DNA of 64,000 nucleotides from Flavimaribacter sediminis (lineage in GTDB: Bacteria; Pseudomonadota; Alphaproteobacteria; Rhizobiales; Rhizobiaceae). The DNA lies in NCBI RefSeq assembly GCF_019492055.1, contig NZ_JAICBX010000003.1, positions 1 through 64,000 on the forward strand. Direction: 5' to 3'. Position numbers and translations under genes: made by a program. Positions 54,853-63,098 of the stretch are shown one piece after another (position 1 is the first letter of the stretch; the number at the start of each line of letters is the position of its first letter). A model generated the notes under the pieces. The model worked only from the letters and a program-made list of their open reading frames with translations. It made no database searches and was not told where the DNA came from.

Positions 54853-55617
54853 TCACAGTCGCTGGCCGCCCGAAGCGTCAACGCATTGCCCTGTAACCCA
54901 ACCGCCGGCCGATGAACACAAAAACAGAGCCACGGCGGCAACGTCCTGCGGGTATCCGACACGACGAAGCGCAATCGTGTTCGCCGTCGCCTTTGCCCTT
55001 TCGGGATCTTCGTCGAGCCGGTTCATATCCGTGACCGTGGCGCCCGGCGCAATGGCGTTGACCGTGATCCCCCGAGGCCCCAGATGATTGGCCAGGAGTT
55101 CTGTCAGGGATTCCAGCGCCGCCTTGGAGGGCGCGTAGATCGCCATCTTCGGAAAGGCCATCCGCGTGCCCATGGAAGACGTGTTGACGATCCGGCCGCC
55201 GTCACGCAGCGCCGGAGCCAAAGCCTGGGTCAGGAAGAAAGGCGCGCGGAAATTGACGCCCATCACGCGGTCGAAGATGGCCGGATCCACCTGTTCGAGC
55301 GTCAGCCGTTCGCCCAGGCCCGCATTGTTGACCAGGATGTCGAAGGCGCGTGCGCCGGTCGCCGCCTCCACCTTGTCGAGAAAGGCGTCGGCCAGTTTCT
55401 TCGGCCCGTCGGGGTCGGCAAGATCCGCCTGCACCGTGAAACCTTGCCCGCCTTCAGCTTCGATCCGGCTCAGGGTTTCGCGCGCGGCGACCTCGTTGCC
55501 CGAGTAGTGCACGCCGACCAGCGCGCCACCCCGCCCAAGACCCACGGCGATCTCCGCGCCAATACCACGGCTCGAGCCCGTTACAAGCGCAACCTTGCCT
55601 TCAAAGTCCTGGTTCAA
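54853..55617 (-). CDS. SDR family NAD(P)-dependent oxidoreductase (FabG-like)
   Basis: 254-residue classical short-chain dehydrogenase. Cofactor motif TGSSRGIGAEIAVGLG at 14-29, NNAGLG near 91, catalytic Ser in NTSSMGT and the Tyr-x-x-x-Lys as YAPSK near 158. The C-terminus GGWVTGQCVDASGGQRL is typical of FabG-like enzymes. The start is a TTG at 55617: GGAG lies seven bases upstream, and the TTGA overlaps the stop codon of the CoA-ligase gene. It probably oxidises or reduces a hydroxyl/keto intermediate in the operon pathway, possibly as a CoA ester. Confidence 0.89.
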   Translation of the reverse strand: MNQDFEGKVALVTGSSRGIGAEIAVGLGRGGALVGVHYSGNEVAARETLSRIEAEGGQGFTVQADLADPDGPKKLADAFLDKVEAATGARAFDILVNNAGLGERLTLEQVDPAIFDRVMGVNFRAPFFLTQALAPALRDGGRIVNTSSMGTRMAFPKMAIYAPSKAALESLTELLANHLGPRGITVNAIAPGATVTDMNRLDEDPERAKATANTIALRRVGYPQDVAAVALFLCSSAGGWVTGQCVDASGGQRL

Positions 55618-57149
55618 GCTGTTTCTCCAAATTCGGCGGCGACGGACCAGCCGCCATCGGCTTCCAGCGCAGCGGCTTTCTGGATCAGCGCTCGCCGGTC
55701 AATCTTGTTCGTGCCCGCAAGCGGCAATTCCAGAGCGAAGAGCACACGGCGCGGATGCTGGTAGGTCGGCCCGTTCTTCAGGGCGTAGTCCTTGACCTCC
55801 TGCGTGGTCAGCGACGCGCCCTCGGCCGGCACGATGAAGGCGACCGGCATTTGACTGCGTTCCTCGTCGGCCAGCGGCACCACCACGGCCTGGCGTATCT
55901 TCGGGTGGGTCTCCAGCATCTTCTCGACCTCGCCGGGATAAATGTTCTCGCCCGCGCATACGAACATGTCGTCGGCCCGGCCGACGAAGAAATAGAACCC
56001 GTTTTCGTCACGCCGCATCACGTCGCCGCTGTAATACCAGCCGTCGCGAAAGACGGAGGCGGTCTTTTCCGGCATGCCGCGATACCCGGCCATCAGGCTC
56101 GGGTTTTTCATCATCAGAACGCCTTCGTCATCGCGTTCTCCGTCGACCAGCTTCACCATCGAGAGATCGACCGGATAGCCGAGCGTCACCGGTGGATTGG
56201 GCAGGCCGTCGGGGTGGAGCCCGAAGATCGCCGGACCCGCTTCGGTGGTGCCATAGCCGAAGCCCATGAAGGCGTTGGGGAAACGGGACTGGATTCGCTG
56301 CGCCAGACCTTCGGTCATCGGGGCGGAGCCGAGCAGTATCTTGGTCAGCTTCGAAAAATCCAGGGTTTCGAGCAGATCCTCGTGCCTCAGAAGCCTCGCG
56401 AACATGGTCGGCACCGCGGTCACGCCCGTGACTTCATATCTGGACAGGTTCTCGAGATATTTCCTGTCGTCAAAGCTGGGCATCAGCACAGTCGACGCGT
56501 TGTTGGAGAAAGTCGTCTTCAGCGAGAAAAGCCCGTTCATGTGAAAGAGCGGTTGCGCGATGATGCCTCGTTCTTCAGGCGTCGCCACGCCGGTTGACCG
56601 GGCTTCAAGAGCCCAGATCTGCGAATGATGGCTGAGTTCCACACCCTTGGGCCGACCCGTGGAGCCGGAGGTGTAGAGTATCTGAGCGATATCGTCGGGC
56701 GCCACGTCCACCGTTTCGAATGCGCCGGGTTTGATCGCTTCGGCAAAGCTGTCGTCCCCTTCGCTGTCGAAGTTCAGATGCGGCATGACTTCAGGGATCA
56801 GGCCTGCGCCCATCGTGTCAACGAAAGCGAATACGGTTTCTGAATCCTGCAGAACGAAGCGGATCGTTTCGGGCGGCTGCTTGGTGTTGACCGGCACCGC
56901 GACGAAACCCGCGCGCATGATGCCGAAATAGCAGGCGGCGTATTCGGCCCTGTTGAGCGAAAGGATCGCAACAGAGGCGCCCTTCTTCAGACCCAGGTCG
57001 GTCAGGTAATTGGCGACGCCATTGGCCAGAGCGTCCACCTCCGCATGGGTCCAGATTTTCGCCGGCTCCGTCCGCGCGTCGACAAGAGCCACGCGGTCCA
57101 TACCGCCATCGTGATCGACGAGATCGCCAAGATTGGTCCAGGTCTTCAT
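55614..57149 (-). CDS. acyl-CoA synthetase (AMP-dependent ligase)
   Basis: 511-residue ANL-family enzyme. P-loop-like motif LYTSGSTGRPKGVELSH near 157, GFGYGTTEAGP near 290, the hinge segment YSGDVMRRDENGFYFFVGR near 370 and FVCAGENIYPGEVEKML, and the C-terminal catalytic Lys in AGTNKIDRRAL near 487. It activates a carboxylic acid to its CoA thioester with ATP. It overlaps both the ABC ATPase gene upstream and the SDR gene downstream by 4 bp, which strongly couples activation to the peptide-type transporter. The acid is unknown; medium-chain, phenylacrylic or similar acids are possible. Confidence 0.9.
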   Translation of the reverse strand: MKTWTNLGDLVDHDGGMDRVALVDARTEPAKIWTHAEVDALANGVANYLTDLGLKKGASVAILSLNRAEYAACYFGIMRAGFVAVPVNTKQPPETIRFVLQDSETVFAFVDTMGAGLIPEVMPHLNFDSEGDDSFAEAIKPGAFETVDVAPDDIAQILYTSGSTGRPKGVELSHHSQIWALEARSTGVATPEERGIIAQPLFHMNGLFSLKTTFSNNASTVLMPSFDDRKYLENLSRYEVTGVTAVPTMFARLLRHEDLLETLDFSKLTKILLGSAPMTEGLAQRIQSRFPNAFMGFGYGTTEAGPAIFGLHPDGLPNPPVTLGYPVDLSMVKLVDGERDDEGVLMMKNPSLMAGYRGMPEKTASVFRDGWYYSGDVMRRDENGFYFFVGRADDMFVCAGENIYPGEVEKMLETHPKIRQAVVVPLADEERSQMPVAFIVPAEGASLTTQEVKDYALKNGPTYQHPRRVLFALELPLAGTNKIDRRALIQKAAALEADGGWSVAAEFGETA

Positions 57150-58171
57150 GTAGAGGCTCCCTCATGGTGAGCAGTGGCTGTTTCGGGCAATGAGGCCACG
57201 GGGATATCCCCGGCCTCCATCCGCTCCGCCAGATCGAAATGACAGGAGATGCGGTGTTCGCCGGACACACGCCGCAGGATAGGTTTCTCCGCCCGGCAGC
57301 GATCTTCCGCAAAGGGACAGCGTGTGGAGAAGGCGCAACCCTTGGGCAGGTTCGCCGGGCTGGGCAGATCGCCCTGTAGCATGAACTTCTTGCGTTTCCG
57401 CATCTCTTGCGGATCGGCGACCGGAGCCGCGGCCAGCAGCGCCTTGGTGTAGGGATGCGCCGGCTTTTTCCAGATCGTCTCGGCCGGGCCGGTCTCGACC
57501 ACGCTGCCCAGATACATGACCAACAGCCGGTCGGCTATGTGCTGGACCATCGTCAGATCGTGCGAGATGAAGAGATACGACACACCCAGCTCGTCCGACA
57601 GATCCTGAAGCAGGTTGATGACCTGGGCGCGGATCGACACGTCAAGCGCAGAGACCGGTTCGTCGCAGACCACCAGCTTGGGATTGAGTGCGAGCGCCCG
57701 CGCGATCCCGATGCGCTGGCGCTGCCCACCCGAAAACTCATGCGGATAGCGCGGAGCCGCGTCGGGCGGCAGGCCGACCTGGGACATCAGTTCCGCCACA
57801 CGGGCCTTGACCTCGGCCGCGGGACGACCCGCCACCTGCAGGGGCTGCCCGATCAGCGCTCCGACCGTGCGCCGCGGGTTGAGCGAGTTCATCGGATCCT
57901 GAAAGATCATCTGCATCTTGGACCGGATGGGCCGCATCTCCCGCTGGTCGATTTGTGTGATGTCCTTGCCGTCCAGAAAGATGCGCCCTTCGGTCGACGG
58001 CGTCAGGCGCATCACAGCCTTGCCAAGCGTGGACTTGCCGCAACCGGATTCGCCTACGAGACCGATGGTCTCGCCCGGTTCGATCTCGAAGCTGACGTCG
58101 TTGACGGCATGAATGGTGCCTCCCGAAGTCTCGTAGTCTACCGTCAGGCTACGCACGGACAGGAGCGACAT
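57146..58171 (-). CDS. ABC transporter ATP-binding protein, DppF/OppF type
   Basis: 341-residue ATPase of the oligopeptide/nickel group. Walker [18 protein letters not shown] near 45, Q-loop [17 protein letters not shown], signature [15 protein letters not shown], Walker [16 protein letters not shown], and the Opp-type C-terminal Cys cluster ([20 protein letters not shown]) thought to bind an iron-sulfur centre. The ATG at 58171 has GGAGG eight bases upstream and overlaps the DppD-type gene by 23 bp; in-frame codons further upstream lack support. Followed directly by the CoA-ligase gene. Confidence 0.91.
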   Translation of the reverse strand: MSLLSVRSLTVDYETSGGTIHAVNDVSFEIEPGETIGLVGESGCGKSTLGKAVMRLTPSTEGRIFLDGKDITQIDQREMRPIRSKMQMIFQDPMNSLNPRRTVGALIGQPLQVAGRPAAEVKARVAELMSQVGLPPDAAPRYPHEFSGGQRQRIGIARALALNPKLVVCDEPVSALDVSIRAQVINLLQDLSDELGVSYLFISHDLTMVQHIADRLLVMYLGSVVETGPAETIWKKPAHPYTKALLAAAPVADPQEMRKRKKFMLQGDLPSPANLPKGCAFSTRCPFAEDRCRAEKPILRRVSGEHRISCHFDLAERMEAGDIPVASLPETATAHHEGAST

Positions 58172-59153
58172 AGCTTTCCTCCATTTCTTCAGCGAGGAAA
58201 CAGGCGGCCTTGCGGCCATTCTCAAAGGTTTCGAGAGGCGGGTATTCCGTTTTGCACCGGTCAAACACCAGGGGGCAACGGTTGGCGAACGCACAGCCTT
58301 CGGGCAGATCCGCGAGGCTTGGCACCACGCCGGGAATTTCCACAAGCCGATGGCGCCGTTCGTCGTCAGGCTTGGGCGTCGCGCCGATCAGCCCGCGCGT
58401 ATAGGGATGGCGCGCATCGGAAAAGAGCGCGTCTATTCCCGCCTCTTCCACCTTCTTGCCGGCGTACATGACTGTCACCCGGTCGGCGACGCCGGCGATG
58501 ACGCCAAGATCGTGGGTGATGAAAATCATGCCCATGCCGCTTTCCGACTGGATCTCTTTCAAAAGCTCCACGATCTGCGCCTGGATCGTCACGTCGAGCG
58601 CGGTCGTCGGCTCGTCCGCGATCAGCAGCTTCGGCTCGCAGGCGATCGCCATGGCGATCACGACACGCTGGTTCATGCCGCCCGACAATTCGTGTGGAAA
58701 CGAGTCCAGCCGCCGTTCGGCGTCGGGAATGTGCACCCGCTCCAGCAGGCTCAGCGCGCGCTTGCGGGCCTCGGCCTTCGAGACGCGGAAGTGCTTCCTG
58801 ATCACCTCGGCCAACTGAAAACCGACCGTGTAGACCGGGTTCAGCGAACTCATCGGGTCCTGGAAGATGATCCCGACCTCGCGACCGCGGACGGCCTGCA
58901 TTTTGCGCTCCGAGAGCTTCGTCAGGTCGCGCCCTTCGAGTTTTATCGAACCGCCGACGATTTTCGCAGGCGGCGTCGGCAGAAGCCCCATGATCGCCAG
59001 CGAGGTCATGGATTTGCCACAGCCGGATTCGCCGACGAGCCCGAGCGTTTCGCCCCGGTCGACGCCCAGCGACAAGCCGTTGATCGCCTTCAGATCGCCC
59101 CGACGGGTAAAGAGCGTGACGCGCAGGTCCTCGATTTCGAGAAGTCTTCCCAT
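58149..59153 (-). CDS. ABC transporter ATP-binding protein, DppD/OppD type
   Basis: 334-residue partner ATPase. Walker [19 protein letters not shown] near 38, [17 protein letters not shown], signature [17 protein letters not shown], Walker [18 protein letters not shown]-loop [15 protein letters not shown], and the C-terminal [20 protein letters not shown] cluster. One base separates it from the DppC-type gene and it overlaps the DppF-type gene. Together they power import of a peptide-like or other ligand. Confidence 0.91.
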   Translation of the reverse strand: MGRLLEIEDLRVTLFTRRGDLKAINGLSLGVDRGETLGLVGESGCGKSMTSLAIMGLLPTPPAKIVGGSIKLEGRDLTKLSERKMQAVRGREVGIIFQDPMSSLNPVYTVGFQLAEVIRKHFRVSKAEARKRALSLLERVHIPDAERRLDSFPHELSGGMNQRVVIAMAIACEPKLLIADEPTTALDVTIQAQIVELLKEIQSESGMGMIFITHDLGVIAGVADRVTVMYAGKKVEEAGIDALFSDARHPYTRGLIGATPKPDDERRHRLVEIPGVVPSLADLPEGCAFANRCPLVFDRCKTEYPPLETFENGRKAACFLAEEMEESYVAPVRA

Positions 59154-59154
59154 G

Positions 59155-60012
59155 TCAGCGGTCCCTCAGTCGAGGGTTCAGCGCGTCGTTCAGCCCGTCG
59201 CCGATAAGATTCATCGCCAGAACCGTGAACATGATGGCCAGACCCGGAATCGCGCAGATGTACCAGGAGCGACGGATCAGGGTTCGTCCGTCGCCGATCA
59301 GCGCGCCCCAACTCGCCACATTCGGATCGCCGAGACCCAGGAACGAGATGGAGCTTTCGAAGAGAATTGAACTCCCGATAATCACCGAGCCCAGCACGAT
59401 CACGGGCGGGATCGCGTTCGGCAGGATTTCGGTCACCATGATGCGAATGTTGCCCATTCCCATGGATCGGCAGGCCAGCACGAATTCGCGGTCGCGCAGC
59501 GCCAGGTATTCCGCCCGCGTCAGGCGGGCGATCGGGGGCCACATCGTGATGCCGATGGCGAAGGTGATGTTGCCGATGGTCTGGCCCAGAACCGCCACCA
59601 CCGTCATGATCATCAGGATGTTCGGGATGGTCTGGAACAGTTCGGTCAGACGGGTCAGGACTTCGTCGAGCCAGCCGCCAAACCATGCCGCGAAGGCGCC
59701 GATGATCACGCCAAGTATCGTCGCGGTGAAGGCGGCTGCGAAGCTGATCATCAGCGTTGTCCGGGCGCCGAAGAGGATCAGAGCCAGGATGTCCCGTCCA
59801 AGACTGTCGGTGCCCAGCGGGTATTTCGGATTGGTGAAAGGCCATATCTCGGGCCGATAGACAATCCGCAAGGGATCGCGGTCGATCAGCCAGGGCGCGG
59901 CGATCGCCGCCGCGAAGACGATCACGATGATGATCAACCCCAGCACCGCGCCCTTGTTGCGGGCGAAGCGATAGAGATGGTCAAGCGACTGGGAGGAAGC
60001 AGATCGGGCCAA
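59155..60012 (-). CDS. ABC transporter permease, DppC/OppC type
   Basis: 285-residue inner-membrane permease. N-terminal anchor GAVLGLIIIVIVFAAAIAAPW, then the family segment PLGTDSLGRDILALILFGARTTL near 70-92 and the coupling loop REFVLACRSMGMGNIRIMVTEILPNAIPPV near 175-205. The start is a TTG at 60012: no ATG lies near, AGGA is placed correctly upstream, and the DppB-type stop is two bases away. Works with the DppB-type permease. Confidence 0.91.
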   Translation of the reverse strand: MARSASSQSLDHLYRFARNKGAVLGLIIIVIVFAAAIAAPWLIDRDPLRIVYRPEIWPFTNPKYPLGTDSLGRDILALILFGARTTLMISFAAAFTATILGVIIGAFAAWFGGWLDEVLTRLTELFQTIPNILMIMTVVAVLGQTIGNITFAIGITMWPPIARLTRAEYLALRDREFVLACRSMGMGNIRIMVTEILPNAIPPVIVLGSVIIGSSILFESSISFLGLGDPNVASWGALIGDGRTLIRRSWYICAIPGLAIMFTVLAMNLIGDGLNDALNPRLRDR

Positions 60013-60014
60013 TG

Positions 60015-60983
60015 TCAGCGGTTCCTGATCCGTGGGTCGAGCCGGTAGTAGGCGATATCGACCAGCAGGTTTGCGAAGGCGACCACCACAGCCGACAGGA
60101 CGAAAACGCCCAGCACGACGGGATAGTTGCGGCTCATCACGCTATCCAGCATGAGACTGCCAATCCCCGGCCAGGAGAACACGGCCTCGATCACCACCGA
60201 TCCTCCCAGAACGGTTGCAAGCTGAAGCCCCAGCAGCGTCACGACGGGCAGAAGAGCGTTGCGATAGACATGGGCGAAGATCACGCGCGTCGTGCTCAAC
60301 CCCTTGGCGCGGGCGGTGCGCACGAAGTCCAGCGAAAAGACCTCGAGCATCGAGGCGCGCATCACGCGCGTATAGATCGCCATGTAGAACAGCCCGAGCG
60401 ACAGCGCCGGCAGGATCAGATGCCGTATCACGTCCCAGATATGGCCGAAGAAGCCATAATCGACCCCGATCGTGGTCATGCCGCCAACCGGCAGCCAACC
60501 CAGCCAGACCGAGAACACGATGATCAGCATGATCCCCAGCCAGAAGGTCGGCGCGGCGAAGAAGAAGACCGCCGCCAGAGAGATCACCACGTCCCAGAAG
60601 GTGTTGACCTTCACGGACGCGATGACGCCCGCGATCATCCCGAAGGTGACCGCGATGCCGATGGCGACCAGCATCAGCAGGAGCGTCGACGGCAATTGCG
60701 CCAGGATGATGTCCAGGACCGGCGCGTTCTGCCGATAGGAGTAGCCGAGATCCAGCGTAAACACCGAATAGATGTATTTCAGAAGCTGGATGATTGGCGA
60801 CTGGTCGTAGCCATAGAGCTCCCGCATCCGATCCAGAGCCGCCGGGTCGGTAATCTGCTGCTCGGACGTCATAATGTCGAGCAGCGTGCCCGGGGCCATC
60901 TGGATGAGTACGAAGTTCATCACGATGACCCCGATGACGAGCGGGATGATCTGGAGCAGCCTGCTTAGTATCAGACGTTTCAT
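60015..60983 (-). CDS. ABC transporter permease, DppB/OppB type
   Basis: 322-residue permease. Typical DppB features are the first helix LILSRLLQIIPLVIGVIVMNF, the periplasmic RELYGYDQSPIIQLLKY region, GIMLIIVFSVWLGWLPVGG near 165-185 and the coupling loop DFVRTARAKGLSTTRVIFAHVYRNALLPVVT near 225-255. It lies 20 bp after the binding-protein gene and 2 bp before the DppC-type gene. Confidence 0.92.
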   Translation of the reverse strand: MKRLILSRLLQIIPLVIGVIVMNFVLIQMAPGTLLDIMTSEQQITDPAALDRMRELYGYDQSPIIQLLKYIYSVFTLDLGYSYRQNAPVLDIILAQLPSTLLLMLVAIGIAVTFGMIAGVIASVKVNTFWDVVISLAAVFFFAAPTFWLGIMLIIVFSVWLGWLPVGGMTTIGVDYGFFGHIWDVIRHLILPALSLGLFYMAIYTRVMRASMLEVFSLDFVRTARAKGLSTTRVIFAHVYRNALLPVVTLLGLQLATVLGGSVVIEAVFSWPGIGSLMLDSVMSRNYPVVLGVFVLSAVVVAFANLLVDIAYYRLDPRIRNR

Positions 60984-61003
60984 TTGCTCGTCTTGCCTTG
61001 CTG

Positions 61004-62608
61004 TTAGTCGTCCAGCCAGACGTCGGACAGACTGTCTGCAGAGATGTCCGCGCGGCCCTCGAGGCCCTTGACCTCATCGGCGTGGACCGTGGTGGACTCC
61101 ATTTCGACAAGGATCGTGATGGGCAGGTCCTCGGCAATGATTTCCTGCATCTTGTGCGCCATTTCCACGCGCTTCTCCTCGTCCACTTCAATGGCCATGG
61201 CGTTGACCAGTTCGTCCATTTCGGGATTGGAGTAGCCATTGGCGTTGCGGAAGGCTGCGCCCTTCACGATGCCGTCGGTGGTCACGTAGTTCGTCTGGCG
61301 CGGAACCTGTTCAACCTGTGACGCGTGGTTCGACAGTGCGATGTCATAGTCGTAGTCGTTATAGATGCCCTTGATCGAGCTTGCGCGATCCGGAACCTTC
61401 AGGTTCACCTCGATGCCGATGTCTTCCAGGTTCTGCTTCACGAACTGGCCGACCTTGCCGTTTTCCTCAAACCAGCCGGCTGCGAGCAAATCCACGGTGA
61501 AACGTTTGCCGTCCTTCATAGGATAGCCCGCCGCGTCCAGCATCTCCGCCGCCTTTTCGGGATCGAAGTCGTATTTGGGCAGGTCTGGATCATGGAAAAT
61601 CGGATTGACTGACGACACAAAGGATACGCCGGGCTTTGCGCGTCCGAAATAGACGACATCGGCGATCAGCGCGCGATCGATGGCGGTCAGGATGGCTTTG
61701 CGCACCGCCGGATCGTCCACGATGGGATTGCGGCTGTTGAACTCGATTGTGGAGGCCCAGGCGGCGCCCAGGTACCCGTCCGAGGTAGCGACGAAATCAT
61801 CCGTTTCGGTCAAACGGTCGATATCGGGCGCGGGGATAGGGTTGAAGATGCCGAGCTTCAGCTCGCCCGCTTCCATCGCCGCCGCGCGCGAGGCCGCGTC
61901 ACGCCAGTAGCGTATAACAAGTCCATCGAGATAGGGCTTGCCTTCATCCCAATAGTCCTCGTTCTTGTCGTATTCGATATGGCTGCCGCGCACCCATTCC
62001 TTGAACTTGAACGGACCGGTGCCGACGGGTGTGTTGTTGATCGGGTTGGTCGCGATCTCTGTGCCCGCGTAGATGTGTTCAGGCAGCACGAGCGACGTGG
62101 CGAGCACGTTCTTGAAGAAGAATTCCGGTGTGGGCTTGCTGAACGTCATCCGCACCGTCTTTTCGTCAATCTTCTCGATGCCGGTGAAGTTGCTCAGAGC
62201 CGCGCCCGCGACCATCGGCTTCCAGTACTCGTTGACCGTGTAGATCACGTCGTCGACCGTGAAAGGCTCGCCGTCATGCCAGGTGACGCCGTCACGGATG
62301 GTGATGTCGTAGGAGGTGAAGTCGTCGGAGGCCGTCACGTCGGTCGCAAGGACCGGAAAGAATTCCGCATTGTCGTCCATGCGGATCAACGGCTCCAGGA
62401 TTTTCGTGGAGCTGATCAGCGGGCTTGACCCGCCGCCGCCGGGCACGAACACGGCCTGCGGTTCGAACCCACCCCAGGTGGCGACAAGCGTGCCGCCGGT
62501 TTTCGGCGTGTCCTGCGCCAGGGAGAGGCCGGGCATGGTGAAGCTTGCCGCGGCCAGGGCGACGGCCGCGGTTGTCGTCAGGAAGAAACGTCGTGTTAGT
62601 CTTGTCAT
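61004..62608 (-). CDS. ABC transporter substrate-binding protein (family 5, DppA/OppA type)
   Basis: 534-residue periplasmic binding protein of the SBP_bac_5 family. The ATG at 62608 starts a Tat-like signal (MTRLTRRFFLTTTAAVALAA) cleaved near SLAQ and is preceded by AAGGGG. Conserved segments are GGTLVATWGGFEPQ, the ligand-pocket DGVTWHDGEPFTVDDVIYTV near 115-135, NTPVGTGPFKFKEWVRG near 190 and DPAVRKAILTAIDRALI near 305. Family members bind peptides, nickel, opines, sugars or lipophilic acids. The surrounding CoA-ligase and dehydrogenases suggest a non-peptide carboxylate (inference). Confidence 0.91.
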   Translation of the reverse strand: MTRLTRRFFLTTTAAVALAAASFTMPGLSLAQDTPKTGGTLVATWGGFEPQAVFVPGGGGSSPLISSTKILEPLIRMDDNAEFFPVLATDVTASDDFTSYDITIRDGVTWHDGEPFTVDDVIYTVNEYWKPMVAGAALSNFTGIEKIDEKTVRMTFSKPTPEFFFKNVLATSLVLPEHIYAGTEIATNPINNTPVGTGPFKFKEWVRGSHIEYDKNEDYWDEGKPYLDGLVIRYWRDAASRAAAMEAGELKLGIFNPIPAPDIDRLTETDDFVATSDGYLGAAWASTIEFNSRNPIVDDPAVRKAILTAIDRALIADVVYFGRAKPGVSFVSSVNPIFHDPDLPKYDFDPEKAAEMLDAAGYPMKDGKRFTVDLLAAGWFEENGKVGQFVKQNLEDIGIEVNLKVPDRASSIKGIYNDYDYDIALSNHASQVEQVPRQTNYVTTDGIVKGAAFRNANGYSNPEMDELVNAMAIEVDEEKRVEMAHKMQEIIAEDLPITILVEMESTTVHADEVKGLEGRADISADSLSDVWLDD

Positions 62609-62672
62609 TGCATTCCCCTTCGAGGTCTGTCGTTCTTGGATCGGGACGGTTTTGTCTCCGCCCTCGTTTCGG

Positions 62673-63098
62673 CTATTTGCTGGGAGGTATTGCGTAGGTG
62701 CCGCGGCCGATCGCCACGAGGGCGCCGCTTTCGTTGAAGACGTCCACATCGGCCACCCCGACCGTGCGCCCAAGGCGCCGGACGGTTGCAGTCGAGATCA
62801 AGGCGGTGTTGATCGCCGGCTTCAGGTAATCGACGCGGAAATTGATCGTCGGAATGCCGGTGTTCAAAAGCATGGCGAGCGCGAAGTCGCCGACCGTGTC
62901 GATGACCGATGCGATCGGGCCGCCGTGCCACTGGCCGGTGCCTGCGCCGCGCTCGAATTCCGGGCGCAGCGGAGCGATCATGGTGATCGTCTGCTTTTCG
63001 ATGTCGATCTCGGTAACCTTGAGGCCGCAGAAAGCGATGAAGGGCGAGCCGTCCAGGTATTTCTGGACCGTCGCCATATCCATGGTGGCGTTCGTCAT
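62673..63098 (-). CDS. PaaI-family hotdog thioesterase
   Basis: 141-residue hotdog-fold protein of the PaaI/acyl-CoA thioesterase group. The key loop GQWHGGPIASVIDTVGDFA (about 55-74) carries the HGG motif and the position of the catalytic acid (Asp); INFRVDYLKPA near 86 and a final AIGRGTYAIP strand fit the fold. It would release a CoA thioester, preventing CoA trapping or freeing a product in the pathway begun by the CoA ligase of this operon. It overlaps the MDR reductase gene by 4 bp (ATGA) and is followed by the binding-protein gene after 64 bp. Confidence 0.87.
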   Translation of the reverse strand: MTNATMDMATVQKYLDGSPFIAFCGLKVTEIDIEKQTITMIAPLRPEFERGAGTGQWHGGPIASVIDTVGDFALAMLLNTGIPTINFRVDYLKPAINTALISTATVRRLGRTVGVADVDVFNESGALVAIGRGTYAIPPSK